The notes under the pieces are model-generated. The model saw only the letters and a program-made list of their open reading frames with translations. It did no database searches and had not been told where the DNA came from. Shown here in pieces: positions 38,101-46,157 of a stretch of DNA of 64,000 bases. Source of the DNA: Alistipes sp. (lineage in GTDB: Bacteria > Bacteroidota > Bacteroidia > Bacteroidales > Rikenellaceae). Numbering within the stretch: the first letter of the stretch is position 1; each line of letters opens with the position of its first letter. Location of the stretch: the NCBI GenBank assembly GCA_017474235.1, contig JAFVIB010000004.1, forward strand, positions 248,001 to 312,000. The letters run 5' to 3'. A program made the translations under genes and the position numbers.

Positions 38101-38556
38101 GTCGTATGTGATATACGGGTCGTCAAGATTGACCCAATAACCCATTTGACGAGTAAGGTTGCTCCATACATCAGTATATTTCATCACATCCTCGCGGCAG
38201 TGACGGTTGTACTCCTCCACGGTAATCTTCTTGCCAATATCCTCCTTAGTGATGCCGAGACTCTTCTCAACGCCCAACTCTACAGGCAGACCGTGAGTGT
38301 CCCAACCGGCTTTACGATGCACCTCAAAGCCCTGCTGGGTCTTGTAACGGCAGATAATATCCTTGATAGTACGCGCCATAACATGGTGGATGCCCGGCAT
38401 ACCGTTTGCAGATGGCGGACCCTCGTAAAATACAAAGGCAGGATGACCCTCACGAGTCGAGATACTCTTGCGGAATGTGTCCTCCGCATCCCACAGCTTC
38501 AGAACATCTTCTGCAGTCTGTGGCAAATCGAGATTTTTGTACTCCTTAAACTTCAT
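35152..38556 (-). CDS. ileS: isoleucyl-tRNA synthetase
   Basis: Class I synthetase of 1134 residues. The HIGH-type motif is GMPGIHHVMART (residues 52-63) and the second class I motif is KMSKRLGN near residue 680. The editing domain carries YSPAAGTGLS and GTGIVHIAPTFG. The long form with RKAGWDTHGLPVE belongs to the eukaryote-like IleS group, as in other Bacteroidetes. It is a monocistronic gene with its own promoter, convergent with deoC across the A2/B1 elements. Confidence 0.96.
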   Translation of the reverse strand: MKFKEYKNLDLPQTAEDVLKLWDAEDTFRKSISTREGHPAFVFYEGPPSANGMPGIHHVMARTIKDIICRYKTQQGFEVHRKAGWDTHGLPVELGVEKSLGITKEDIGKKITVEEYNRHCREDVMKYTDVWSNLTRQMGYWVNLDDPYITYDNKYIETLWHLLKRLFDKGLLYKGYTIQPYSPAAGTGLSTHELNQPGCYRDVKDTTCTAQFRIIRDQKSEHLFADVEGELFFLAWTTTPWTLPSNTALCVGPTIDYVKVKCLNPYTEQPQTIIMASDLVPTLFGKKMEGKFTVTDHHYTGKELEGTRYEQLIDWVKPMEQYGDAFRVIVGDYVTTSDGTGIVHIAPTFGADDDRVAKAAGIAPLFMVDTAGKTAPMVDRSGRFFRLEDLDAEFVEKYVNVESYKAWAGRYVKNAYDSSATDQTPTLDVDICVELKAENKAFKIEKHTHSYPHCWRTDKPVLYYPLDSWFIKVTELRDRMVELNKTIKWQPESTGTGRFGKWLEGLADWNLSRSRFWGTPLPIWATEDYSEMKCIGSIEELIAEIEKSVAAGVMTENPYKDFVVGDMSKENYSTERIDLHKPYVDRIVLLSSKGEPMLREKDLIDVWFDSGAMPYAQLHYPFENADKFDTVFPADFVAEGVDQTRGWFYTLHAIATMLFDKVAFRNIISNGLVLDKNGNKMSKRLGNAVDPFEVLNKYGADATRWYMISNSQPWDNLKFDTEGVDEVRRKFFGTLYNTYSFFALYANVDGFTGKEEQIAVSSRPEIDRWIISELNSLTARVTAALENYDPTPAARAIQEFVCENLSNWYVRLNRKRFWGGGMTDDKLAAYQTLYTCLETVAKLSAPFAPFISDRIYRDLNAVSGHCAESSVHLSTFPVCDQSLINEDLEQMTYIAQKVSSMVLALRRKVNIKVRQPLTKIIIPVLDAEVERHIESVKSLIASEVNVKEVELIHDTTGIITKRIKPNFKTLGPKYGKYMKSIAALVATFSQEQIAAVESGEMTTLDMGAESIAVTAADFEITSEDMPGWLVTSEGKLTVALDITLTPELEKEGVARELINRIQNIRKESGLEVTDKIRVEVEDIEAVHDAVAEHAGYIGQQTLAVEVTCTATPNGDNVVNSDVNDIPLIIAISRV

Positions 38557-38596
38557 AAGTCTATATAGTTTTTGTCAAAATCAGCATATAATCGCG

Positions 38597-38604
38597 CAAA
38601 GTTA
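38597..38604 (-). promoter_or_regulatory. -7 element (TAACTTTG) of ileS
   Basis: The minus strand reads TAACTTTG, 40 bases upstream of the ileS ATG. I see no T-box or other riboswitch in the short leader. Confidence 0.55.
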
Positions 38605-38874
38605 TGAATTTTTTACTGAAATAACAATATACATAGGTATAACGACCACAAAAAGCCACGGTACTTAATTCGCGTGATGATATATATTTCGGATTAGAAA
38701 CTCGGTTTTTGCACTTATCGAGCGGTTGCTTTCGTTGAATTTCGCCCCTATATAGCGAATTTCACCCCGTAATAGGCTATAAAGTCCCCAAACGGCGTAG
38801 GTAATCACATAAATTTTCGAGTAGAGAATCAATCTGCTATCTTCGCTGCCGTCAATTTTAAAAAAGTTGGGAAA
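38605..38874. other. intergenic region upstream of truncated porin, with a tandem 20-bp repeat
   Basis: This AT-rich gap separates ileS (minus) from the truncated porin (plus). Two adjacent copies of GAATTTCNCCCC at 38737-38748 and 38757-38768, each followed by a TATAG/ATAG segment, repeat with a 20-base period, i.e. on the same face of the helix. That spacing suits binding of a dimeric regulator. No TAnnTTTG box is apparent upstream of the porin start. Confidence 0.5.
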
Positions 38875-39387
38875 ATGAAGAAAATTTTACTTACAATTAT
38901 TTCATGTGCGGCTGCAACTGTAGCCTTCGCAGGTGGTACCAATGTTAATACAAACCACGCGACCGCGTATCTGCGTAGTGTGGCTCGTGGTACAACTCTT
39001 GATCCGGATGCTGTGTATCACAATCCGGCAGGTGCATCCTTTATGGCAGATGGATTTCACTTTTCACTCAATATACAGGAGGCTCTTCAGAACAAGAAGA
39101 CAGTCTCCACATTTGCACCCTTTGCTTATAATACAAGCAACACCGGCAACCCTACAAAGGAGTTTGTCGGTAAGACATTCGCACCCGTGATTCCGAGCTT
39201 TGACCTTGTGTGGAAGAGAAAGCGTTGGGCGGTTATGGCATCGTTCGGAATCGGCGGAGGCGGAGGTTCTGCAACTTATGAGAGCGGACTTGCTTCTTTC
39301 GAGAGTATGCTTGCACAAATCCCTTATGGCGTGGGTATGACAGCAACAGTAGGTCAGCAGGGTTTAGGTTTGGATTTCCACTTCTAA
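38875..39387 (+). pseudogene. truncated OmpP1/FadL/TodX-family outer-membrane transporter
   Basis: The signal peptide (MKKILLTIISCAAATVAFAG) is followed by the N-terminal hatch and first strands of a FadL-type hydrophobic-compound porin: TAYLRSVARGTTLDPDAVYHNPAG is split here by nothing, and FAPVIPSFDLVWKRKRWAVM continues correctly. Full-length relatives have about 450-550 residues; this frame stops after 170. No remaining barrel sequence appears in any frame before the terminator at 39434, so most of the gene has been deleted. The end ...LGLDFHF is by chance aromatic. Probably non-functional, although a small translated product is possible. Confidence 0.75.
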
Positions 39388-39433
39388 GAGCAACGCTCAA
39401 AGGAGGTAATCAATTTTATAATGTGTGTGTCGT

Positions 39434-39464
39434 CGGCGGGAAGTTGCTTCTCGCCGATATTTTT
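39434..39464 (+). terminator. hairpin terminator after the truncated porin
   Basis: CGGCGGGAAG-TTG-CTTCTCGCCG followed by ATATTTTT. It ends just before the convergent DUF4465 gene. Confidence 0.7.
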
Positions 39465-39478
39465 ACACAATCATATTA

Positions 39479-40225
39479 TTACCTCTCGATTGCGATGTCG
39501 TCAATGGCGAAATAGCTTGGGTAGGAGGGATATTCGGCAGTGGAGTCGAGGCGTTTGTCGCCGTCGGTAGTGCCTTCGAACATTCGGAACTCGATGCGCT
39601 TGACTGCCCCCAATGACTTAAGTTCCCATAGCCTCCAATCGCTCTCTTTGCGACCGTCATAGAGGTAAAATTCCGCTGTGCCGGTGGTTGAGCCTGCGGC
39701 ATCGATGCCGGTAGCCTCTACTCTGATATACCCATTTTTTGGCATAGCTGCCGAGAAGGCGTTGCCATTCTGCACAACATCGCTCAGATAGGCTGTCGGC
39801 TTGATATAGAGCGACATTACTTGCTTAGCCTCATTGCGGAACTCGATAAATGGAGGACACTGATTTGTAGCTACATAGCAGACGGCAAAGTTGCTCCCTG
39901 AGTGTGGTGCGCGAGTGATAGATAGTTGGTCCTCATAGGTTGGGGCAGCATCGCCCTGAATGAAGTTTGACACTACGATACCTCCGCCAAACAGGGTGCC
40001 ATCTTTCCAGTAGTTTGGCAGAGATGAGCAGAGGTCGGTATCGCTGTCATACCACTCGTAGCCCGTGCCGCTATAGAGCAGATTGCCACCATATTGAACA
40101 GTATCGATATACTGCGAGAGCGACTCGAAGTCGAGGATTATCTTATCGTTATTATCCATATTGTCATCGCCCTGACAAGCGACGGCAAAGAGCAGTGCGG
40201 ATGCAAAAAGTGCAAGTTTTTTCAT
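39479..40225 (-). CDS. DUF4465-family lipoprotein
   Basis: 248 residues from the ATG at 40225 (a Met three codons upstream at 40234 is possible). The lipobox LLFAVACQG gives a lipidated cysteine near residue 17. The mature part opens with DFESLSQYID, includes SNFAVCYV and ends with YFAIDDIAIE, a layout I recognise as DUF4465, a beta-sandwich family of surface or periplasmic Bacteroidetes proteins. It starts only 2 bases after the rodA stop codon, so it is the tail gene of the rod-shape operon. Function unknown. Confidence 0.8.
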   Translation of the reverse strand: MKKLALFASALLFAVACQGDDNMDNNDKIILDFESLSQYIDTVQYGGNLLYSGTGYEWYDSDTDLCSSLPNYWKDGTLFGGGIVVSNFIQGDAAPTYEDQLSITRAPHSGSNFAVCYVATNQCPPFIEFRNEAKQVMSLYIKPTAYLSDVVQNGNAFSAAMPKNGYIRVEATGIDAAGSTTGTAEFYLYDGRKESDWRLWELKSLGAVKRIEFRMFEGTTDGDKRLDSTAEYPSYPSYFAIDDIAIER

Positions 40226-40227
40226 AT

Positions 40228-41688
40228 TTACCATCTTCTTAAAGTTGATTGTCGTTTTGTTGGCGAGGCGTCGAGGGCTATGGCTATAAATACAAGCATA
40301 GTAAAGCCGAGCAGCGATGAGCCTCCGTAGCTGATAAATGGCAGAGGGATACCCATAACCGGAACTACGCCCATTGTCATACCTATATTTATACAGCAGT
40401 GGAAGAAGAGTATCGAGGCTACACAGTAGCAATATACTCGTCCAAAGGTCTCAAGTTGTCTATCTCCCATACGCATCAGTCGCAGTATAAGCAGTGCCAT
40501 AAGCGAAAATAGCACCAAAGCTCCCAAAAAACCGAACTCCTCACCGATAGTACAGAAGATAAAGTCTGTATGTTTCTCAGGCACAAAGCCATATCTGATT
40601 TGTGAGCCCTTAAGAAATCCCTTGCCGGCAAAGCCTCCCGAGCCGATAGCAATCTTAGACTGATTGACATTATAGAGCAAATCCTTGTCATCTACCTGAC
40701 CGAGGAATGTTCGGATACGGTTCTGCTGGTGCGCTTTAAGGTGGTGGAACACCATATCGGAGGTTGGCAGACATATTACCGACACGAAGAAGAGCAGAAT
40801 AAGGAAGTAGAGCGTACGAAGATTGGCTCTGTACGCATAGACAATAACGACAACTATCGAAGCGACGGTGGTGTATAGCAGACAGTCGTAATAGTTTACA
40901 TCCTTATTGAGCGCAACGGCAAAGACGAGGAAGAGTATTGTGCTGACAAAGAAGAGCCAAACTACATACTTGATACACGCCTTCCAGCGGTTGCGCATAA
41001 GCATACCTGCACTGAAAGTAAAGATAACAATCAGTGCAATAAGCAGTACCCCCGGGGTGAGAAGGAAGGAGAGGATAAGCAGCGCGACAAGAAATATTAT
41101 CGGCACGCATATCCAATGGTTAAGACCCTCACGATAGAACATAAAGAGGAATGAGCAGAATACAAGTCCCGAGCCTGTATCATTCTGCAACACTGCAATA
41201 CCCATAGGCACGGCAATAATACAGAGGGCTTTGAACATATCTGCCGGATGATCGACCGAAAAGCCATACTTACTCATCAGACGCGCTACGGCAAGAGATA
41301 TGCCGACCTTTGCTATCTCCATAGGTTGAAGTGTAAAACCACCCAACCCCAACCATGCGCGCGCTCCATTTACCGTCTTGCCGAGTGGCGTAAAGGTCAT
41401 AAGGACAATGAGCAGCGTTACGGCGCAGATAATGTAGGCGTACTTGTGCCAAGAACTGCGGTCTATAAGCAGTATAAAGAGGGCAATGGCGTATGAGAGT
41501 CCAAGCCAAACAAGGTGCTTGATATACTCGTGCGAAAAACTCCAAAAATTCTCACTCTCCTCTACATACGAGGCACTAAATACAGCCACAAAGCCGATAA
41601 TGGTGAGGGTTATATAGAGTATAACCGTCCACCAATCCACACCTCCGAAGAGGGTTATGTTGTTACTATTTCTTCCTGCGCCTGTCAT
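40228..41688 (-). CDS. rodA: RodA lipid II polymerase (SEDS family)
   Basis: 486-residue inner-membrane glycosyltransferase of sidewall elongation, partner of MrdA. It has at least ten helices. SEDS motifs: LGLGGFTLQPMEIAKVGISL, VLQNDTGSGLVF (catalytic Asp region), PEKHTDFIFCTIGEEFG and MGIPLPFISYGGSSLLG. It is longer than E. coli RodA (370) because of an expanded middle segment (helices around residues 190-310). It overlaps the upstream mrdA 3' end by 23 bases. Confidence 0.94.
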   Translation of the reverse strand: MTGAGRNSNNITLFGGVDWWTVILYITLTIIGFVAVFSASYVEESENFWSFSHEYIKHLVWLGLSYAIALFILLIDRSSWHKYAYIICAVTLLIVLMTFTPLGKTVNGARAWLGLGGFTLQPMEIAKVGISLAVARLMSKYGFSVDHPADMFKALCIIAVPMGIAVLQNDTGSGLVFCSFLFMFYREGLNHWICVPIIFLVALLILSFLLTPGVLLIALIVIFTFSAGMLMRNRWKACIKYVVWLFFVSTILFLVFAVALNKDVNYYDCLLYTTVASIVVVIVYAYRANLRTLYFLILLFFVSVICLPTSDMVFHHLKAHQQNRIRTFLGQVDDKDLLYNVNQSKIAIGSGGFAGKGFLKGSQIRYGFVPEKHTDFIFCTIGEEFGFLGALVLFSLMALLILRLMRMGDRQLETFGRVYCYCVASILFFHCCINIGMTMGVVPVMGIPLPFISYGGSSLLGFTMLVFIAIALDASPTKRQSTLRRW

Positions 41689-43507
41689 ATATAGAGTAGT
41701 CTAATTCAAGGTTCTTGACATAGTCCACAAGCCATGGACGGGTAATTGTGTCGGTAAGGTATAACTCCTCAATAAGAGATGCTATAGGCACTGCGGCAGT
41801 AGAGCCCCAGATACCGTGCTCGACATATACTGCAATGGCAATCTTCGGATTGTTCCTCGGAGCAAACGATATAAAGGTCGAGTGGTCATCGCCGAGTGGG
41901 TTTTGAGCTGTTCCTGTCTTTCCGCAGACATCCAAGCCTTTGAGCTTTGCCGTCTGGCAAGTTCCATCCACATTTACACCTCGCCACATACCCTTGATAA
42001 TGGTCTCAAAGTGCCTCTTTTCAACAGAGGTGTAGTGAGGAGTACGATACTTTATGTCTATCGAGTCCTGACCCTCTATCTGTTTGATAATGTGAGGAGT
42101 GTAGTAGTAACCACGATTGGCAATTATGGCTGCAAAGTTGGCAAGTTGGAGTGTAGTGGAGAGAATCTCTCCCTGACCGATAGATACAGAGAGAACTGTC
42201 AGTGCATTCCACGAGCGACGATACAGTTTATCATAGTAGTCACGGTGCATAAGTGTTCCGCGACGCTCACCCGGAATGTCTGTGCCCAACTTTGTGCCGA
42301 AGCCAAACTCCTCGACATAGTTGCGCCAAGCCTCATATCCCTGCTTTGGCGACTCGTACTTCTTATTCTCCAAAATGTTGCGATACACATTGCAGAAGTA
42401 GGCGTTACAAGAGGTTGCTATAGCATAATCGAGGTCGAGAGGGGAGCGATGTTCGTGGCAACCCATCTTGACATTGCCTGCCTTGTAACCCTTATTGCAG
42501 GAGTAGCGATAGTGTGGTTTCAGCACACCCTCTTGCAGACCGATAAGTCCATTGAGTAACTTAAAGGTTGAGCCCGGAGGCTGTGGAGAGGTCACGGCAC
42601 GGTTAAAGAGTGGGCGACGAGGCTCATAGAGCAGTCGCATATAGTTATTACCGCGCTCTCGACCGATAACAAGCTCGTTAGGGTCGAAAGTCGGCGAAGA
42701 TGCCATAACCAAAATCTCTCCCGTTTCAGGCTCTATGGCAACCACAGAGCCAATCTTGCCATTCATCAACTCCTCTGCAAAGGCTTGCAGGCGGGCATCT
42801 ATTGAGCTTACAAGGTTCTTACCCGGAACAGGCTCTCTCTCGACCTCGTCTGTCGAGGTGTGATTGGCGTAGATGTTACGGCGAATACGACCCTTCTCGC
42901 CACGCAACTCCTTCTCGTATGCAGACTCGATGCCTTGCTCTCCGATATAGTCGCGGATGTTGTAGTAGCCGTCGTGGTTATGCTTTGAGAGGAAATTTTG
43001 CGACACCTCACTCAGACTACCGAGCAGATTGCCTCCGATGTTGCGTGGATATTGGCGCACTGTACGCGGTACGGTATAGAATCCCGGCAGATTCCACTCG
43101 TCCATCTTCAGTTTAGCCTCGGCAGATAGGTACTTTACCACAGGAGATGCTGTACGCCAATTTCGGCGAGCATCGGCAAAGGAGCGTTTAAGACGCTTCA
43201 TCGACTCATTGGTAATCTTTGACAGACGCACAGTATCGATGCCGTTGCGAGGAGCTTCGCGTGGCACCACCATAAGGTCGTAGCATATCTTGTTCTGAAT
43301 AAGGTACTCGCCATTGCGGTCAAAAACCTCTCCGCGAGGAGGGTAGGTGATGATATAGCGAATAAAGTTATTCTCCGCCTTGTCGATATAGCTATTGCCC
43401 TCAATGAGTTGCAGATAGCCGGCAAAAAGACCGAAACCTATAAAGACGAGGCATACGATTATTCGTAGAACTTGATGCCTGAAAGTATCGTTACGAGGGT
43501 TGTTCAT
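41666..43507 (-). CDS. mrdA: penicillin-binding protein 2 (elongasome transpeptidase)
   Basis: Class B PBP of 613 residues with one N-terminal anchor (VLRIIVCLVFIGFGLFAGYL). The dimerisation domain contains PPRGEVFDRNGEYLIQNK. Catalytic motifs are STFK near residue 314, SCN in ATSCNAYFC and KTGTAQNP near 530. It crosslinks sidewall peptidoglycan with RodA and the MreBCD scaffold. Start and stop overlap both neighbours (mreD 4 bases, rodA 23 bases). Confidence 0.95.
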   Translation of the reverse strand: MNNPRNDTFRHQVLRIIVCLVFIGFGLFAGYLQLIEGNSYIDKAENNFIRYIITYPPRGEVFDRNGEYLIQNKICYDLMVVPREAPRNGIDTVRLSKITNESMKRLKRSFADARRNWRTASPVVKYLSAEAKLKMDEWNLPGFYTVPRTVRQYPRNIGGNLLGSLSEVSQNFLSKHNHDGYYNIRDYIGEQGIESAYEKELRGEKGRIRRNIYANHTSTDEVEREPVPGKNLVSSIDARLQAFAEELMNGKIGSVVAIEPETGEILVMASSPTFDPNELVIGRERGNNYMRLLYEPRRPLFNRAVTSPQPPGSTFKLLNGLIGLQEGVLKPHYRYSCNKGYKAGNVKMGCHEHRSPLDLDYAIATSCNAYFCNVYRNILENKKYESPKQGYEAWRNYVEEFGFGTKLGTDIPGERRGTLMHRDYYDKLYRRSWNALTVLSVSIGQGEILSTTLQLANFAAIIANRGYYYTPHIIKQIEGQDSIDIKYRTPHYTSVEKRHFETIIKGMWRGVNVDGTCQTAKLKGLDVCGKTGTAQNPLGDDHSTFISFAPRNNPKIAIAVYVEHGIWGSTAAVPIASLIEELYLTDTITRPWLVDYVKNLELDYSIYDRRRKK

Positions 43508-44016
43508 CGTCTGGTAAGTTTAGGGGTAAAGATGGCGATAAACAGATATGTAAGGGCGAGTGTCGCCGCTGTGCTACACAAAAAACGCAGGGCAATAAAG
43601 CCGATGTTGGCTGTAGTCATACACTCAAAGCCGAAGAAGAGTAGTGAGTGTAGTACGACCATCGCTACAACATAGTTATTAAATCGACCTATTCGACGAG
43701 AAGTCGGAACACCCATCTCATTATCAACATCGGTGTAAGATGCTGCAAAGTGGAGTATCGGACGACGGAAGTAGGCAACCGGCAGCGTAGCTATAACATT
43801 GAGACCCACTGTTCCCATAGTAATATCCATAGCAAGACCCAGCAGCAGTCCGTTAAATATCATACGCAAAGGCGAAGTGCCAAGTGGCGTAAGTATCAGG
43901 CAGACGATGTATGCCAAAGGTGCTATGTATGTGCTGAAGGTCAGATTGTTAAGCAGGAAAAGCTGAACAGCCAGCACTATGATAATAAAGAGTATATATT
44001 CTGATCGCTTTGTCAT
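43504..44016 (-). CDS. mreD: rod shape-determining protein MreD
   Basis: 170-residue membrane protein with five to six helices (YILFIIIVLAVQLFLLNNL, MIFNGLLLGLAMDITMGTVG and others). Similarity to MreD is spread over hydrophobic residues and FSTYIAPLAYIVCLILTPLG, so the call leans on position between mreC and mrdA, the invariant order of the operon. Confidence 0.88.
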   Translation of the reverse strand: MTKRSEYILFIIIVLAVQLFLLNNLTFSTYIAPLAYIVCLILTPLGTSPLRMIFNGLLLGLAMDITMGTVGLNVIATLPVAYFRRPILHFAASYTDVDNEMGVPTSRRIGRFNNYVVAMVVLHSLLFFGFECMTTANIGFIALRFLCSTAATLALTYLFIAIFTPKLTRR

Positions 44017-44024
44017 ATCGGTTC

Positions 44025-44882
44025 TTAATTATCTCCATCAGTATCATCCATAGTCGGATACTGAGGCGTCGGTTCGGTTTTTAAGTGTCGTACTTCGTCT
44101 ATATCTCGGCTATCGACAAGAATAACATTGTCTATGCGGGTAATATCGGCAGACAGGCGCAGTGTGCAGTTGTACATTGTCTGCTCATCGTTCATCTCCA
44201 TACTCTCAACAGTACCTATTACAGTGCCGCTTGGAAAGTACTCCGAGAAATCTATCGCCTCGACGCTATCTCCAATGGCTATTTGAGCATACTTCGACAC
44301 ATCGGTAAACTTTACCGTATATGGATCGCCGCCACCCCACGATACAAGCCCCATACTCCTATCTTTAGAGAGGCGCGAGCTGACATTAAACGAGGTGTTG
44401 AGTATAGATAACGCTATCGAAAAGTTCTGCGAGCAGTTTGTAATATAACCCACTGCATAACCCTCCGGCGAGAGTACAGACATACCTATACGAACATCGT
44501 CATTGAGACCTTTGTCGATGACAATATAGTTCTGGGTGCGGTTGAGAGAGTTGCTTACAACCTTACCTGTAATATATTGGTGCGATTGCAAATCTACACC
44601 AATCTCTACATCTTCAGGGAGCTGCGACTTGTAGGCATTCAGGCGATTCTCCAACTCTGCAATACGCTCTGTAAGGACAATGTTGTCTTTGCGCAGATTG
44701 AAATAGCCGCTCATCTGCGAGAAGATATTGTCGCTCCAACCTGTGATATAGTGGTTAAAACTCAACAATCGGGATTGTGAGTAGGGCGTAGAGGTAGCAT
44801 AAAAGAAGAGCGCCACAACCTCTATTATGATAAAGATTGCAGGGATATATATCTGCTTGAAGAAGTATATCAGCTTGTGCAT
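44025..44882 (-). CDS. mreC: rod shape-determining protein MreC
   Basis: 285 residues: a short cytoplasmic end, one helix (IPAIFIIIEVVALFFYATS), a coiled coil (LTERIAELENRLNAYKSQ, near residues 70-90) and the beta-barrel periplasmic domain with GKVVSNSLNRTQNYIVIDKG and GYAVGYITNCSQNFS. It scaffolds MrdA/RodA from the periplasm. It is separated from mreB by 80 bases that contain a hairpin. Confidence 0.92.
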   Translation of the reverse strand: MHKLIYFFKQIYIPAIFIIIEVVALFFYATSTPYSQSRLLSFNHYITGWSDNIFSQMSGYFNLRKDNIVLTERIAELENRLNAYKSQLPEDVEIGVDLQSHQYITGKVVSNSLNRTQNYIVIDKGLNDDVRIGMSVLSPEGYAVGYITNCSQNFSIALSILNTSFNVSSRLSKDRSMGLVSWGGGDPYTVKFTDVSKYAQIAIGDSVEAIDFSEYFPSGTVIGTVESMEMNDEQTMYNCTLRLSADITRIDNVILVDSRDIDEVRHLKTEPTPQYPTMDDTDGDN

Positions 44883-44910
44883 AGTAGTATGGAACTTACC
44901 TATATTGACA

Positions 44911-44938
44911 AAACGGGCTGCCTTGCAAGACAGCCCAT
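44911..44938 (-). terminator. hairpin between mreB and mreC (possible attenuator)
   Basis: On the minus strand GGGCTG-TCTTGCAAGG-CAGCCC is followed by GTTTTG, a weak intrinsic terminator. It sits in the only sizeable gap of the operon and would lower expression of mreC and downstream genes relative to mreB. Confidence 0.6.
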
Positions 44939-44962
44939 ATACGCTGTTTTATTGACTACCTG

Positions 44963-45982
44963 TTATGCACGAATAAGGAACGAGTAACGATCCATATTCT
45001 TAAGTGCCAGATTTGTACCGCGAACAATAGCACGCAGTGGATCCTCAGCGACATGGAATTGCAGACCGGTCTTGTCTGACAGACGCTTTGTAAGACCCTT
45101 GATAAGAGCACCACCACCGGCGATATATACACCATTCTTTACAACATCTGTGTATAGCTCGGCTGGCATCTCGGTAAGCACAGTCATCAGAGCCTCGTCT
45201 AACTGAGAGAGCGAGCCCTCAAGAGCGTATGCAATCTCGCTATAGTTGAGCGTAACGGTCTGTGGCAGTGAAGTGAGTACACTTGGACCGCTAATCTGCA
45301 AATCCTCAGGCTCCTCCTCCAACTCCGGAAGTGCTGCGCCAATCTTGCACTTGATAAGCTCGGCTGTGCGCTCGCCAATACGGATATTGTGCTGTACGCG
45401 AACATAGTTCTTAATATCGGATGTAAATACATCTCCCGCAACATTGATAGACTTCGAGCAGACAATACCACCAAGTGAGATACAAGCAATCTCCGAAGTA
45501 CCACCACCTATATCTATAATCATATTACCCTCCGGAGCAGTTACATCAAGACCTGCACCGATAGCAGCTGCCATAGGCTCAAAAATCATAGCAACCTCAC
45601 GACCGCCGGCATGCTCGGCAGACTCGCGGACAGCACGAATCTCGACATTTGTCGAGCCTGAAGGGATACAGATAACCATCTTGAGAGATGGCGAGAAGAG
45701 TGAACCGGTAGTCTTGATGCGACCAATCATACCCTTGAGCATAAGCTCAGTAGCGTCAAAGTCGGCAATAACACCATTCTGCAACGGGCGAATAGTGCGC
45801 AAGTTATCCGGACACTTGCCGATATATCGAGCCGCCTCGTTACCGTATGCCTTCAGCTTGCCCTGAAGATCGACTGCAATAACCGATGGCTCCTCTACTA
45901 CAATCTCGTCGTTATAGACGATAAGTGTGTTGGCTGTACCAAGGTCAATAGCCAACTCGTGAGTGAGTGAAAAGAATCCCAT
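44963..45982 (-). CDS. mreB: rod shape-determining actin homologue MreB
   Basis: 339-residue actin-fold ATPase. Phosphate 1 motif is LAIDLGTANTLIVYNDE, the connecting and phosphate 2 motifs MIIDIGGGTSEIAC, and the adenosine motif GGGALIKGLTKRLSD. Membrane-associated filaments orient the elongasome. It is transcribed from the box at 46041-46048. Confidence 0.97.
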   Translation of the reverse strand: MGFFSLTHELAIDLGTANTLIVYNDEIVVEEPSVIAVDLQGKLKAYGNEAARYIGKCPDNLRTIRPLQNGVIADFDATELMLKGMIGRIKTTGSLFSPSLKMVICIPSGSTNVEIRAVRESAEHAGGREVAMIFEPMAAAIGAGLDVTAPEGNMIIDIGGGTSEIACISLGGIVCSKSINVAGDVFTSDIKNYVRVQHNIRIGERTAELIKCKIGAALPELEEEPEDLQISGPSVLTSLPQTVTLNYSEIAYALEGSLSQLDEALMTVLTEMPAELYTDVVKNGVYIAGGGALIKGLTKRLSDKTGLQFHVAEDPLRAIVRGTNLALKNMDRYSFLIRA

Positions 45983-46040
45983 AATTATACTTTTTTATCC
46001 TTTATTTTTTCATTTTTTTGGAGTGTGTGCAACTCCGATA

Positions 46041-46048
46041 CAAAGGTA
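46041..46048 (-). promoter_or_regulatory. -7 element (TACCTTTG) of the mre operon
   Basis: The minus strand reads TACCTTTG, 58 bases upstream of the mreB ATG. The pgi promoter lies divergently about 57 bases away, with poly-A/T tracts between. Confidence 0.6.
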
Positions 46049-46105
46049 GTAAAAAACAAATGAATCTTTTGCAAAAAAATAGTAGTTTTTTTTCAAAAAA
46101 AATTA

Positions 46106-46113
46106 TATCTTTG
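46106..46113 (+). promoter_or_regulatory. -7 element (TATCTTTG) of pgi
   Basis: TATCTTTG, 44 bases upstream of the pgi ATG, preceded by long A and T tracts. Confidence 0.6.
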
Positions 46114-46157
46114 GAGAGATTTTGGAAGCACATTATAAACCAATATTATAAATCGCT

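Noticed and set aside
36800..38556. T-box or mupirocin-resistance-related regulatory leader at ileS
   Set aside because: The leader is about 40 bases and holds no specifier hairpin or T-box sequence; Bacteroidetes generally lack T-boxes. The enzyme type alone does not show resistance.
39388..39433. Frameshifted remainder of the FadL-type porin after the stop
   Set aside because: Only about 45 bases separate the stop from the terminator and none of the three frames continues barrel-like sequence, so a deletion is more likely than a frameshift.
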